DNA of 64,000 nucleotides from Verrucosispora sp. NA02020 (GTDB lineage: Bacteria; Actinomycetota; Actinomycetes; Mycobacteriales; Micromonosporaceae), in assembly GCF_013364215.1 (NCBI RefSeq), contig NZ_CP054923.1:6448001-6512000 (forward strand), read 5' to 3'. Below, piece by piece: positions 10,853-20,222 of this stretch. The position numbers were made by a program, and so were the translations under genes. The notes below the pieces were generated by a model. It was not told the DNA's origin. It searched no databases and saw nothing but the letters and a program-made list of their open reading frames with translations. The stretch's first letter is position 1, and every line of letters begins with the position of its first letter.

Positions 10853-11578
10853 ATGGTCGCGTTGGCACACACCCCGCCCTCGGCCGAACGGCTGCGGGCG
10901 GTCGACGGGTTCCTCGCGGAGGCATGGGCGGACCAGGCCCGCCACGACGAGAGACTGCGACCGCTGGCCGTGGAGGTCCGCTTCGACCGGGGCGTCGCCC
11001 ACCTGACCGGCGAGGTCGACGAGCCGGCCCAGCTCCGCCTGGTACGCGAACAGGTCGGCCGACTCGCCGGGGTCTTCGGCGTCTGGTGCCGGGTACGTGT
11101 CGGCGGACGCGACCCGGTGGTGGTGGACCTCGGCTGCGGCGGCACCAAGCAGTGGCCGGGCAACCTCGGGCTGGACATCTATCCGGCGCCCGGCGTGGAC
11201 GCGGTGGCCGATCTCTCCGGCTCGCTGCCGCTGGCCGCCGACTCGGTGGACGTCCTGTTCGCGGTGCACATCCTGGAGCACCTGATCGACTTCCTGCCAC
11301 TGCTCGACGAGTGCCACCGGGTGCTGCGCCCCGGCGGCGTCCTGCACGTGATGAGCCCCTGGTGGGGGCATGTGAACGCGGTCGCCGACCCGACCCACGT
11401 CCGACTGCTGGACGTACAGACCATCAAGGGGGTCTGCGCGATGCGTCCACCGGGCACACCGCGCTGGCACCCGTTGCACGCCGGCACCGACGGCGCCTCG
11501 ATCTTCGCCGACCTCACGCCGTTGGGCGTGGACGACGACGGCCCCTCCCCCGCCCACATGGCCCGCTTCTTCGACTGA
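10853..11578 (+). CDS. BON domain-class I methyltransferase fusion
   Basis: About 241 residues from ATG 10853, chosen because GGAGG (10841-10845) lies 7 nt upstream; an upstream ATG at 10802 lacks this. Residues about 20-80 look like a BON domain (DERLRPLAVEVRFDRGVAHLTGEVDEPAQLRL, cut here only as key residues V..V.F..G..HLTG.V). Then comes a Rossmann SAM methyltransferase: motif I VVDLGCGGTKQWPG, acidic LDIYP, motif IV-like DSVDVLFAVHILEHL, and VLRPGG. The methylated substrate is unknown. It is monocistronic and followed by a strong terminator. Confidence 0.75.
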   Translation: MVALAHTPPSAERLRAVDGFLAEAWADQARHDERLRPLAVEVRFDRGVAHLTGEVDEPAQLRLVREQVGRLAGVFGVWCRVRVGGRDPVVVDLGCGGTKQWPGNLGLDIYPAPGVDAVADLSGSLPLAADSVDVLFAVHILEHLIDFLPLLDECHRVLRPGGVLHVMSPWWGHVNAVADPTHVRLLDVQTIKGVCAMRPPGTPRWHPLHAGTDGASIFADLTPLGVDDDGPSPAHMARFFD

Positions 11579-11629
11579 CCACCCACCGGTCCACCCGGCA
11601 CTGAGCGGCGAATCGGGCCGACCGGCCCG

Positions 11630-11666
11630 CGAATGCCCCGGACGTCGTCGACGTCCGGGGCATTCG
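11630..11666 (+). terminator. Hairpin terminator after the methyltransferase
   Basis: 17-bp perfect stem (11630-11646 with 11650-11666), 3-nt loop, followed by TCTGTTTC. It separates the methyltransferase from the phospholipase gene. Confidence 0.85.
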
Positions 11667-11800
11667 TCTGTTTCAGCACGGTCACCAATATTTCTCAGTG
11701 GCTACACCCGGATACCAGGACCTTGATCGAGACTGTTCGAACTCCGGGTACTCGCCGGTAACCACTGCCCCCACCGCACACCCCCGCGGAGGTATCCCCC

Positions 11801-12337
11801 GTGCTCAGACGTCTCACCACCGTCCTGGCCTCCGGCGCGGTCGCGCTGGCCGCCACGCTCGCCGTGGCGTCCCCGGCGGCTGCGGCCGTCACGCCCGCCC
11901 AGAAGCTGTCCGTCCTGTCGAGCTGGACCCAGACCAGCGCCAGCAGCTACAACGCCTGGAACTCGGCCCGGCAGAACCGCACGCCGTGGGCCGGCTACAA
12001 CTTCGACTGGTCCACCGACTTCTGCTCGTCCAGCCCGGACAACCCGCTCGGGTTCCGCTTCTCCCTCTCCTGCCACCGACACGACTTCGGCTACCGCAAC
12101 TACAAGGCGGTCGGCCAGTTCAGCGCCAACAAGTCCCGCCTGGACAGCGCCTTCTACGAGGACCTCAAGCGGGTCTGCGCCACGTACAACTCGGTCGTCC
12201 GGCCGGCCTGCCTCAGCCTGGCCTGGACCTACTACCAGGCGGTGAGTGTCTTCGGCTCGGCCGCCGCCGTCCAGCAGTCCGACATCGACCGGGCCGCCCG
12301 GATGAAGGCCGAGGCCGAACTCCTCGCCCGCACCTGA
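11801..12337 (+). CDS. Secreted prokaryotic phospholipase A2
   Basis: 178 residues. A Sec signal peptide occupies 1-29 (core LASGAVALAATLAVA, cleavage near ASPAAAA). The mature domain carries the prokaryotic PLA2 signature CHRHDFGYRNYK with the catalytic His-Asp pair, and four Cys (FCSSS, SCHRHD, VCATY, ACLS) placed to make two disulfides, as in the Streptomyces violaceoruber enzyme family. It hydrolyses the sn-2 ester of phospholipids outside the cell. GTG start at 11801 with GGAGGT at about 11788-11793. Convergent with the next gene across a shared terminator. Confidence 0.9.
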   Translation: MLRRLTTVLASGAVALAATLAVASPAAAAVTPAQKLSVLSSWTQTSASSYNAWNSARQNRTPWAGYNFDWSTDFCSSSPDNPLGFRFSLSCHRHDFGYRNYKAVGQFSANKSRLDSAFYEDLKRVCATYNSVVRPACLSLAWTYYQAVSVFGSAAAVQQSDIDRAARMKAEAELLART

Positions 12338-12345
12338 CCCGCGCG

Positions 12346-12378
12346 CCGAGGGGTCCGCGTCCGACGCGGGCCCCTCGG
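12346..12378. terminator. Bidirectional terminator
   Basis: 15-bp stem (12346-12360 with 12364-12378, one G.U pair) and a 3-nt loop, exactly filling the gap between the convergent phospholipase stop and the cyclase-regulator stop (12379). Confidence 0.85.
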
Positions 12379-15210
12379 TCAGGCGTGTTCGGTGTGCCGG
12401 TCGGCGGCGGCGGTCGACTGCCGGGGCGTCGCCCGGCCCGCCCGCGCCGCGAACCGGGCCGAGTCGCCGGTCAGGTCGGGATGCTGGACGCCGAGTGCCA
12501 ACGCCACGGCCTCGTCCAGGCCCAGTTCGGAGCCTTCGCCGTACGCCTCGTCGAAGGCGACGTCGCCCAACGTCCGGCGCAGCGCCACCTGCCGCTCGTT
12601 CCAGTAGCCGTCGTAGATGCCGGTGGTCGACCGCAGCCCCGCCCGGGTCGCCTGCGCCGCACCGAACAACCGGGCCGAGGTCAGCGGTTCGCCCCCCGCG
12701 AGGCAGCGCACCGCGATCGCGTTGAGCGTGTCGCAGGCCCGACCGTGGAAACCGTGGTTCATCCGGGACCGCAACGCCGCCAGCAGGTGCTCGTGCGCGG
12801 CCACCAGGTCGCCCCGGGCCAACGCCACCATGCCGAGCAGCATGTCCACCGAACGCCGACCCCGGTCGACCGGGCGGGCCGCCTCCACCGGTCGCGCCGC
12901 CGCGAGCAGGTCGGCCGCCTCGTCCAGGGCGCCCCGCCGCCAGAGCAGCTCGGCCAGCCGGAACACCGCGAACAGCGCGTCCGACTCCACCCCCTGCTCA
13001 CGGGCCCAGTCGATGACCTCCCGGCAGATCCGTTCGGCCTCGGCGAACTGCCCCATGTCCACCAGCGGCGCCGCCCGGCCGGCGAGCACCCGGGCCAGCA
13101 GCCCGGCGTCCCCGGCCTGCCGTGCCGCCGCCTCGGCCCGCTGCGAGTAGCGCAGCTCCTCGGCGTACTCGCCGTCGCCACCGGCGTGCAGCGAGTGCAT
13201 GTGGTACGCCGCCGCCAGCTCGGCCTCGGGGATCACCTCCCCGGTCTCGGCGATCCGGCTGTAGAGCCGGAACAGCCACAGCCGCCCCTCCCGGGCCAAC
13301 CCGCGCTCACGCCACCACTGGTCGAGGCCACCGGCCAACCGCAGGCCCGCCCGGGCACTGCCGCCGGTGGCGCACCAGCGCAGGGCGGCCCGCAGCTCAC
13401 CGGCGAGTGGATCGAGCGCGTACAGCGACAGCGTCACCGGTTGGCCGTCCGGGCCCAGGTGCGCCCGTTCCAGGGCGTGCGCCGACCAGCTCACGTGCCG
13501 GTTGCGCGCGTCCCGCTCCTCACCGGCCTCGGCGAGCCGGCGGGCCGCGTACGCCCTTATCGGGTCGAGCATCCGGTACGTGCAGCCGCCGGCCTGCGGC
13601 TCCGCCAGCACCATGGACTTGTCCACCAGCACCGAGAGCGGGTCGAGCGGGTCGTCGTCGAGCAGCCACTCCACGCTGGGCAGGTCGACCGGGCCGGCGA
13701 ACACCGCAAGCCAGCGCAGCAACCGCGCGGCCCGGGGACCGAGAGTGCGGTACGACCAGGTGACGGTCGCCTGCATGGTCAGGTGACGTTCGATCGCCGA
13801 CCGCGCCACCGCCCGCATTGCCGGGGTCTGCGGACTCGTCCCGGTCGCCGCCGCCACCAGGTCCACGGTGTCCCGCTGGTTGCCGGAGTTGCCGTGGTCG
13901 GCCGGAGGCGGCTCCGGGTCGTCCCGACCGGCGTCCAGAGTGCCCAGCACGTCGTCGAGGCGTTCGGCGAGCTGCCCGACCGAGAGCACCCGCAGCCGCG
14001 CCGCCGCCAGCTCGATGGCCAACGGCAACCCGTCCAGCCGGCGTACCACCCGGCGCAGATCCGCCGACTCGACCGGGTCCGGACGTCGTCCACCACGGGC
14101 GGCGGCGGTCCGGTCCAGCAGCAACGCGACCGCGTCGCTCTCGGTGCCGTCCGGTGACGGGTCGACCGAGAGCGGCGGGATGCGCCACACCACCTCGCCC
14201 GGCAACGCCAGGGGTTCCCGGGTGGTCGCCAGCACCTTCACCCCGCTGCCGCCGGAGAGCAGCCGGGACACCGCCTCGGCGCAGGCCGTCGGCTGCACGT
14301 CGCAGGTGTCGAGGACGATCAGCATCCGGCGACCGGCCGCGTACTCGACCAGGGTGTCCACCATGGGACGACCCGGTTCGGGACGCAGCCCGAGCACCGC
14401 GGCGATCGCGAACGCCACCAGTCCCGGATCGGTCACCGAGGCGATGTCGACGAACCAGACTCCGTCGGGGTACTCGTCCACCAGGTCGATGGAGAGTTCC
14501 ACGGCCAACCGGGTCTTGCCGCCACCACCGGCACCGAGCACGGTGACCAACCGGTGTCCGGCCACCAGCTCGCGCAACTCGGCCCGTTCGACCTGCCGGC
14601 CGACGAACGAGGTGACCGGGATCGGCAGGTTGTGCGCCACCGCGTCGGCCGTACGCGGACGCGGGAACTGCCGCTCCAGGCCGGGCGCGACGAGTTGGAA
14701 GAGGCGTTCCCGGTCGTCGAAACCGCGCAACCGGTGCAGCCCCAGGTCGATCAGGGACGCGCCGAACGGCAGCGGATCGGCGTGCCGGGCGGTCGCGGCG
14801 GAGCAGAGCACCTGCCCGCCGTGCGCGGCGGCGGCGACCCGGGCGGCCCGGTGCACCTCCGGACTGGCGTACTCGCCGTCACGCGGCTCCGCCCACCCGG
14901 TGTGCAGGCCCATCCGGACCCGGGGTGCCGCCTCCGGCGTCGGCCACTCGTGCTCGCCGAGCGCGCGTTGCGCGGTCAGGCAGGCGGTCAGCGCGGCACC
15001 TGCGTCCCCGAAGGCCAGGAAGAACGAGTCGCCCTCGGTCAGCAGCTCGGCGCCCTCGGTCGCGGCGATCGTCCGGCGCAGCAGGCGGCGATGTTCCCGC
15101 AGCACCGGGCTATACCCGGAGCCGAGCATCTGCGCCAGTCGCGTGGAGCCCTCGATGTCGGTGAAGACGAAGGTCACCCAGCCACTAGGGAGGTGGATCC
15201 GTGGCGGCAT
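12379..15210 (-). CDS. Class III cyclase-NB-ARC-TPR regulator
   Basis: 943 residues. Residues about 10-175 form a class III adenylate/guanylate cyclase domain (metal Asp in FTDIEGST and LTEGDSFFLAF). About 195-480 is an NB-ARC/STAND ATPase (Walker A GAGGGGKT, Walker B LIVLDTCD). The rest is helical, TPR/AfsR-like. There is no LuxR HTH at the C-terminus, unlike many relatives. The transition-state Asn expected in VN.AAR is His (VHRAAR), so cyclase activity is doubtful and the domain may sense nucleotides instead. This multidomain family is expanded in actinobacteria; the target is unknown. Monocistronic. Confidence 0.82.
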   Translation of the reverse strand: MPPRIHLPSGWVTFVFTDIEGSTRLAQMLGSGYSPVLREHRRLLRRTIAATEGAELLTEGDSFFLAFGDAGAALTACLTAQRALGEHEWPTPEAAPRVRMGLHTGWAEPRDGEYASPEVHRAARVAAAAHGGQVLCSAATARHADPLPFGASLIDLGLHRLRGFDDRERLFQLVAPGLERQFPRPRTADAVAHNLPIPVTSFVGRQVERAELRELVAGHRLVTVLGAGGGGKTRLAVELSIDLVDEYPDGVWFVDIASVTDPGLVAFAIAAVLGLRPEPGRPMVDTLVEYAAGRRMLIVLDTCDVQPTACAEAVSRLLSGGSGVKVLATTREPLALPGEVVWRIPPLSVDPSPDGTESDAVALLLDRTAAARGGRRPDPVESADLRRVVRRLDGLPLAIELAAARLRVLSVGQLAERLDDVLGTLDAGRDDPEPPPADHGNSGNQRDTVDLVAAATGTSPQTPAMRAVARSAIERHLTMQATVTWSYRTLGPRAARLLRWLAVFAGPVDLPSVEWLLDDDPLDPLSVLVDKSMVLAEPQAGGCTYRMLDPIRAYAARRLAEAGEERDARNRHVSWSAHALERAHLGPDGQPVTLSLYALDPLAGELRAALRWCATGGSARAGLRLAGGLDQWWRERGLAREGRLWLFRLYSRIAETGEVIPEAELAAAYHMHSLHAGGDGEYAEELRYSQRAEAAARQAGDAGLLARVLAGRAAPLVDMGQFAEAERICREVIDWAREQGVESDALFAVFRLAELLWRRGALDEAADLLAAARPVEAARPVDRGRRSVDMLLGMVALARGDLVAAHEHLLAALRSRMNHGFHGRACDTLNAIAVRCLAGGEPLTSARLFGAAQATRAGLRSTTGIYDGYWNERQVALRRTLGDVAFDEAYGEGSELGLDEAVALALGVQHPDLTGDSARFAARAGRATPRQSTAAADRHTEHA

Positions 15211-15412
15211 GCGTGGAACCTCCCCCCTGACCTCGGCTTCATACTTCCCGAAACCAGATCATCACGCATCGTGAGAACGGTCGGCCGAGACTCCGCCCCA
15301 AGGTGCCATCGCACCCGGCGTCCGGGCAAGACCGACATCAACCGTCCCACCACGTACGACGACCCTCCGGCCGGTCCGACCACGTCCGACCGGCCACCGT
15401 CGCCAACGGCGT

Positions 15413-15631
15413 TCAACAGCCGCAGCCGCCACCGCAGCAGCCGCCGCCGGAGAGCGCGGGCGGGCCGCCGGAGGCACCGGAACCCCGTCCTGTGACCGCG
15501 ACCGTCGACAACAACTTCACCGTGTCGGAGTGCCCCTTCGGGCAGGATGCGGGCTCGCCCGCCTGGGCCATCGGCCGGTTGACCTCGAAGGTGTCACCAC
15601 AGGCGCGGCATCGGAACTCGTACCGGGGCAT
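15413..15631 (-). CDS. FmdB-type zinc ribbon protein
   Basis: 72 residues starting MPRYEFRCRACGDTFEV, with CxxC (CRAC) then C.K.H further on (SCPKGH) in place of the usual second CxxC, and a Gly/Cys-rich tail ending GGGCCGGGCGC. The FmdB/CxxC_CXXC_SSSS family is a putative regulatory zinc ribbon of unknown role. The 200 bases between it and the cyclase gene show no feature I can support. Confidence 0.85.
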   Translation of the reverse strand: MPRYEFRCRACGDTFEVNRPMAQAGEPASCPKGHSDTVKLLSTVAVTGRGSGASGGPPALSGGGCCGGGCGC

Positions 15632-15687
15632 GGCATCAGGGTACGACCGGACCTGACGGTGGCGGCGACATGGGTGATACTCGACGG

Positions 15688-17181
15688 GTGGCAGACGGCG
15701 AAGAGCGGAGAACCCTTCGACCCCTGCGACCGGCCGCGCCGGGCGCCCAAACCGGTGCCACTACGGACAGACCGGTCAGCGCGGTACCCCGGCCGCGTCG
15801 ACCGTGGCTGGACTCCGGCGGACCGGCCGACGGGTCGCCCACCACCGGGGCCGACGCGGCCACCAGCGCGCCGACGATCAGGGCCGCCACACCCGCGCCC
15901 GAGCAACCGGCCGAGCCCGAGCCCACGGCCGCCGCGAAGCCCGCCGCCACGGCCGACGGGGTGCCTGCGGCCAAGCCCGACGCCAAGCCTGAGCCCGACG
16001 CGAAGCCCGAGCCCACGGCAGACGCGAAGGCTGACCCCACGGCCGAGGCCAAGCCTGCGACCACGGCTGACGGCAAGGAAGCCACCAGAGCGGTCGGCGA
16101 ACCGACGGCCACGGCCGACACTCCCGCCAAGGACCCGTCAGCCAAGGCCGACAGTTCCACCAAGACCGACGGTGACCCCTCGGCCACGGCCGACCCGTCC
16201 GGGACGACCGACGGGAAGACGGGAGACGGGACGGGTACCCGGCCGCCGCGAGCCCGGCGTCGCCGGGTGCGCTTCGCGCATGCCGTACGCGTGCCGGGTC
16301 CACGGGCCGCCGCCCTCGCGACCCGGGACTGGTCGCGGCGGCCCGGCGGGCGACTGACCCTGCCCGGGGTGTTCCTGCTCGCGCTGGTCATCGCGACCGC
16401 GACGGCCGGCGCGCTGCTGGTGCCGGCGACCGTCGGCGCGCCGCGTCCGGTGGCGGCCGACGCGACCGCCGGGCCGGAGACGACCGACGGCACCACACCG
16501 CTGACCGAGGCCCCGCCGATCGGCGCCGTCCCGCCGGGCACCGGGACGCTGCCGCCGGGCGCCACGCCGTTCCCGGGCGCGACGGGTGATACCGCGCCGG
16601 TGAGCGGACGCCCCTCCGACGCTCTGGCCGGGTGGGCCAGCGACGTGGGTGCCAAGACCGGCATCGACCCGATCGCGGTGCAGGCGTACGGCTACGCCGA
16701 GCTGGTGCTCGCCGAGACCAACCGGGCCTGCGGCCTGAGCTGGACCACGCTTGCCGCGATCGGTTTCGTCGAATCCCGACACGGGCAGGCCAACAACGCG
16801 CGACTCGGGCCGGACGGCAGGGCCACTCCGGAGATCATCGGACTGCCGCTGGACGGGCAGGGCGGTCGGATGCGGATCGCCGACACCGACCGGGGCGAGC
16901 TGGACCGGGACACCACCTACGACCGAGCGGTCGGACCGATGCAGTTCATCCCGACGACCTGGGAGGAGAACGGCGCCGACGCGGACGGCGACGGGATCAA
17001 GGACCCGCACAACATCCACGACGCCGCGCTGGCTGCTGGAATGTACCTCTGCAAGGGGGGCCGCAACCTCACCGTTCCGGGTGACTGGTGGAACGCCATT
17101 TTGTCGTATAACAACGTCGGTCGGTATGCCCAGGCCGTCTTCGAAACGGCCAACCGGTACGGACAGGCCAGTCGCACGTGA
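15688..17181 (+). CDS. Membrane-anchored lytic transglycosylase (MltB/SLT_2-like)
   Basis: About 497 residues. Residues 1-220 are low-complexity and cytoplasmic (Ala/Thr/Pro/Lys/Asp), with many KPEPDAKPEP-type repeats, ending in an Arg-rich stop (ARRRRVR). One TM segment follows (VFLLALVIATATAGALLVPA), then a Pro/Thr linker. The C-terminal catalytic domain carries IGFVESRHG (catalytic Glu), VGPMQFIPTTWEENG and AILSYNNVGRYAQAV, all hallmarks of lytic murein transglycosylases acting on peptidoglycan. Type II topology puts catalysis outside. The start is GTG 15688; ATG 15670 is an alternative. The long cytoplasmic tail may dock to the division or growth machinery (inference). Confidence 0.85.
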   Translation: MADGEERRTLRPLRPAAPGAQTGATTDRPVSAVPRPRRPWLDSGGPADGSPTTGADAATSAPTIRAATPAPEQPAEPEPTAAAKPAATADGVPAAKPDAKPEPDAKPEPTADAKADPTAEAKPATTADGKEATRAVGEPTATADTPAKDPSAKADSSTKTDGDPSATADPSGTTDGKTGDGTGTRPPRARRRRVRFAHAVRVPGPRAAALATRDWSRRPGGRLTLPGVFLLALVIATATAGALLVPATVGAPRPVAADATAGPETTDGTTPLTEAPPIGAVPPGTGTLPPGATPFPGATGDTAPVSGRPSDALAGWASDVGAKTGIDPIAVQAYGYAELVLAETNRACGLSWTTLAAIGFVESRHGQANNARLGPDGRATPEIIGLPLDGQGGRMRIADTDRGELDRDTTYDRAVGPMQFIPTTWEENGADADGDGIKDPHNIHDAALAAGMYLCKGGRNLTVPGDWWNAILSYNNVGRYAQAVFETANRYGQASRT

Positions 17182-17250
17182 AGTGATCGTCCGCGCACAT
17201 TGGAGGACTGGACACTTCCCCCCGGCAGCCGTTAACGGCAAGCTAGACGC

Positions 17251-18270
17251 GTGATGGTGCGCGAGTGGGACCCCAGGACCGCGTCGTCCGCCGAGATCGC
17301 GTCGCTGTTGGACACGCTGAACGCGGTCCTGGCGGTCGATCTTCCGCAGGATCCGCCATGGCGGGAGAGTTCCGTGCGGGAGTACCTCACCGAGGTGATG
17401 CCCGGCGAACGACGGATCGCCTGGGTGGCCCAGGCCGAGTCGGCCGCCGACGGGACGCCCGGCCCGATCCTGGGTCAGGTGCACGTGTTGCTGCTCGGCA
17501 GCATCGGCGTGCTGGAGGTGCTGGTACACCCCGACCACCGGCGCAGGGGCCTCGGCCGTGACCTGGTCCTGCGCGCCTCCCGTCGGGTCTACCAGGAGGG
17601 CTTCGAGTCGATCGGCGTCGAGGTGGTGGGTGACACCCCGGCCGTCGCCTTCTACGAGTCGCTGGGCTTCAGCCGGGAGTACGTCGAGACCCGGAGCGTG
17701 CTCGACCTGGCCGGTGTCGACTGGACCGAGTTGGCCGAGATGTCGACCGGTGTCGGCGCCGGCTACCACGTGCAGTTCCACCCCGGCGGGCCGCCGGACG
17801 ACCTGATCGAGGCGTACGCCCGGGCCAAGGCCGAGATCCGGGACGTCGAGGACGGCGAGCTACGACCCAGCTCGTACGACCCGCAGCGGCTACGTGACAG
17901 TCTCGACTGCCTGCACCGGCGGGGAATGAAGCCGTACATCGTGCTCGCCCTGCACGAGAAGACCGGCGAGGTGGCGGGCCTGACCGAGGTGGTCGTGCCG
18001 GCGCAGCACCCGACCCGCGCGGACCAGTACGACACGATCGTGGTGCAGGAGCACCGCGGCTACGGGATCGACCGCGCCATCAAGGCTCGGATGCTGCTGG
18101 AGTTGCGCTCGGCCGAGCCGCATCTGACCGAGGTCCAGACCTGGAACGCCCAGGCCAACGAGGCCATGCTCAAGGTCAACGCGGAGCTGGGCTACCGGCC
18201 CGACCGGGAGTGGTGCGAGTACAGCGTCGACGTGGCCGAGTTGGTGCACCGCCTCGACGCCGCCCGCTAA
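17251..18270 (+). CDS. Tandem GNAT acetyltransferase
   Basis: 339 residues with two GNAT folds. The first (about 10-155) has the acetyl-CoA motif VHPDHRRRGLGRDLV and the typical AVAFYESLGFSRE. The second (about 190-330) has VVQEHRGYGIDRAIKARML and ANEAMLKVNAELGY. Tandem GNATs include mycothiol synthase MshD, but the motifs here are not specific enough to assign that. It stands 70 bp after the transglycosylase and may be cotranscribed. It starts at GTG or ATG 17251-17254. Confidence 0.82.
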   Translation: MMVREWDPRTASSAEIASLLDTLNAVLAVDLPQDPPWRESSVREYLTEVMPGERRIAWVAQAESAADGTPGPILGQVHVLLLGSIGVLEVLVHPDHRRRGLGRDLVLRASRRVYQEGFESIGVEVVGDTPAVAFYESLGFSREYVETRSVLDLAGVDWTELAEMSTGVGAGYHVQFHPGGPPDDLIEAYARAKAEIRDVEDGELRPSSYDPQRLRDSLDCLHRRGMKPYIVLALHEKTGEVAGLTEVVVPAQHPTRADQYDTIVVQEHRGYGIDRAIKARMLLELRSAEPHLTEVQTWNAQANEAMLKVNAELGYRPDREWCEYSVDVAELVHRLDAAR

Positions 18271-18301
18271 AGCTCGGGCCGCTCCGCCGGGTCGCGGTCG
18301 G

Positions 18302-18805
18302 TCAGTAGTACCAGGATCGGGGGTCCGGGGGCGGCGGATCGTTGCGGTACTTCGCCACCCGTACCTCCCACTGGCTGCGCCGCCGACGGGCCTCTCGCTC
18401 GAAGCGGCACCGCTTGAACGTCTCCGGCGGACGGGCGAGTCCGTAGATGTCCGCCCACCACTCGCCCGGCTTCGGGTCGAGAATCGTGTCGAGATGTGCC
18501 GGGTAACGGCGGCCAGCCCCGTCCAGGGTGTCGTCCCACACCTCCATCGGCAGGATCACGTGCCCGTCCTGGTCGACCACGACGAGGTAGAGCCCGGCGG
18601 CGCCGATCAGGCGTTCCAGCACCGCGAGACTCGGAGTCAAGGTGCCGGACTCGACCCGGGCGACGGTGGAGGGCGCCACCCTCGCGAACCGGGCCATCCG
18701 CGTCTGACTGAGCCCGACGATCCGCCGGACACGCCGCACCAGACCAGCGATGGGAAACGCGCCGAGGGTAGGGCCGCGGTCTGTGGGCTCGAAGATGGAA
18801 GACAT
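18302..18805 (-). CDS. XRE-type HTH transcriptional regulator
   Basis: 167 residues. A Cro/CI-like helix-turn-helix spans about 22-75 (GLSQTRMARFARVAPSTVARVESGT, quoted by its key residues SQ.R.A....V..STV.R.E.G). The C-terminal half, with EVWDDTLDGAGRRYPAHLD and a Trp/Arg-rich end, matches no domain I recognise. The start ATG 18805 is preceded by about 400 bases carrying two DnaA-box-like motifs and a long hairpin. The target genes are unknown. Confidence 0.78.
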   Translation of the reverse strand: MSSIFEPTDRGPTLGAFPIAGLVRRVRRIVGLSQTRMARFARVAPSTVARVESGTLTPSLAVLERLIGAAGLYLVVVDQDGHVILPMEVWDDTLDGAGRRYPAHLDTILDPKPGEWWADIYGLARPPETFKRCRFEREARRRRSQWEVRVAKYRNDPPPPDPRSWYY

Positions 18806-18846
18806 ACCGGCGACCCTCGCCGACCCCCAGAACCCGCCGCAACCCC

Positions 18847-18867
18847 TGTGGATAAACCTGTGGAAAA
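18847..18867 (-). promoter_or_regulatory. Pair of DnaA-box-like sites
   Basis: On the minus strand TTATCCACA (18855-18847) matches the consensus DnaA box and TTTTCCACA (18867-18859) differs by one base; they are spaced 12 bp apart, one helical turn plus. They sit 42-62 bp upstream of the XRE start codon. Confidence 0.45.
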
Positions 18868-18915
18868 CTTGCGGCAGTCCGCCCGGTTCCGCCCCTCCCG
18901 GACTACCTCATCGGC

Positions 18916-18988
18916 CCCTTTGCTCTGCTTCAACCCACGCAACGGATTCGGCGCGGAACTGATGCGTGGGTTGAAGCAGAGCAAAGGG
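18916..18988. repeat. 26-bp perfect inverted repeat
   Basis: Arms 18916-18941 and 18963-18988 are perfectly complementary, with a 21-nt spacer. They read ccctttgctctgcttcaacc at the left end. This is too long for an ordinary terminator. It may be a dispersed REP-like element or a processed RNA hairpin. Confidence 0.8.
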
Positions 18989-19218
18989 CGCCAAGGGGTT
19001 ACCCGGAGCCGACGGGCCAGGCCACCAGGACCGTCGGCCCCCTGCCAGGCCACCAGGACCGTCGGGACATCGGGGCGACCAGGACCGCCGGGACATCAGG
19101 AGCCGGGCCCGACCACACAGCGGAGCGCGACGAGCTCTGACCGGGACGGACCGGCCAGCAGTGCCGACCAGCGCGACCAGCGGCGCTCCGTGCCGGCCGG
19201 GCCGGGTGCCGGGAGGGG

Positions 19219-20202
<984 letters not shown>

Positions 20203-20222
20203 GGTGCCCTCCCTGACGACTA

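Larger units (their letters stand above)
18806..19218. other. Gene-free region with boxes, hairpin and direct repeats
   Basis: The interval between the XRE start and the hemB stop holds no supported gene. From left to right: a pair of DnaA-box-like sequences (18847-18867), a large 26-bp-arm inverted repeat (18916-18988), and direct repeats of ccaggccaccaggaccgtcg and shorter caggaccg(t/c)cgg variants (about 19014-19100). No promoter is convincing beyond the expected XRE leader. Confidence 0.6.

Noticed and set aside
8218..11178. 986-residue minus-strand frame
   Set aside because: It spans the ABC-F and methyltransferase genes in antisense; no recognisable domain except noise.
18847..18867. 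Replication origin
   Set aside because: Only two DnaA-like boxes, no AT-rich unwinding region and no dnaA/dnaN/gyrB neighbours.
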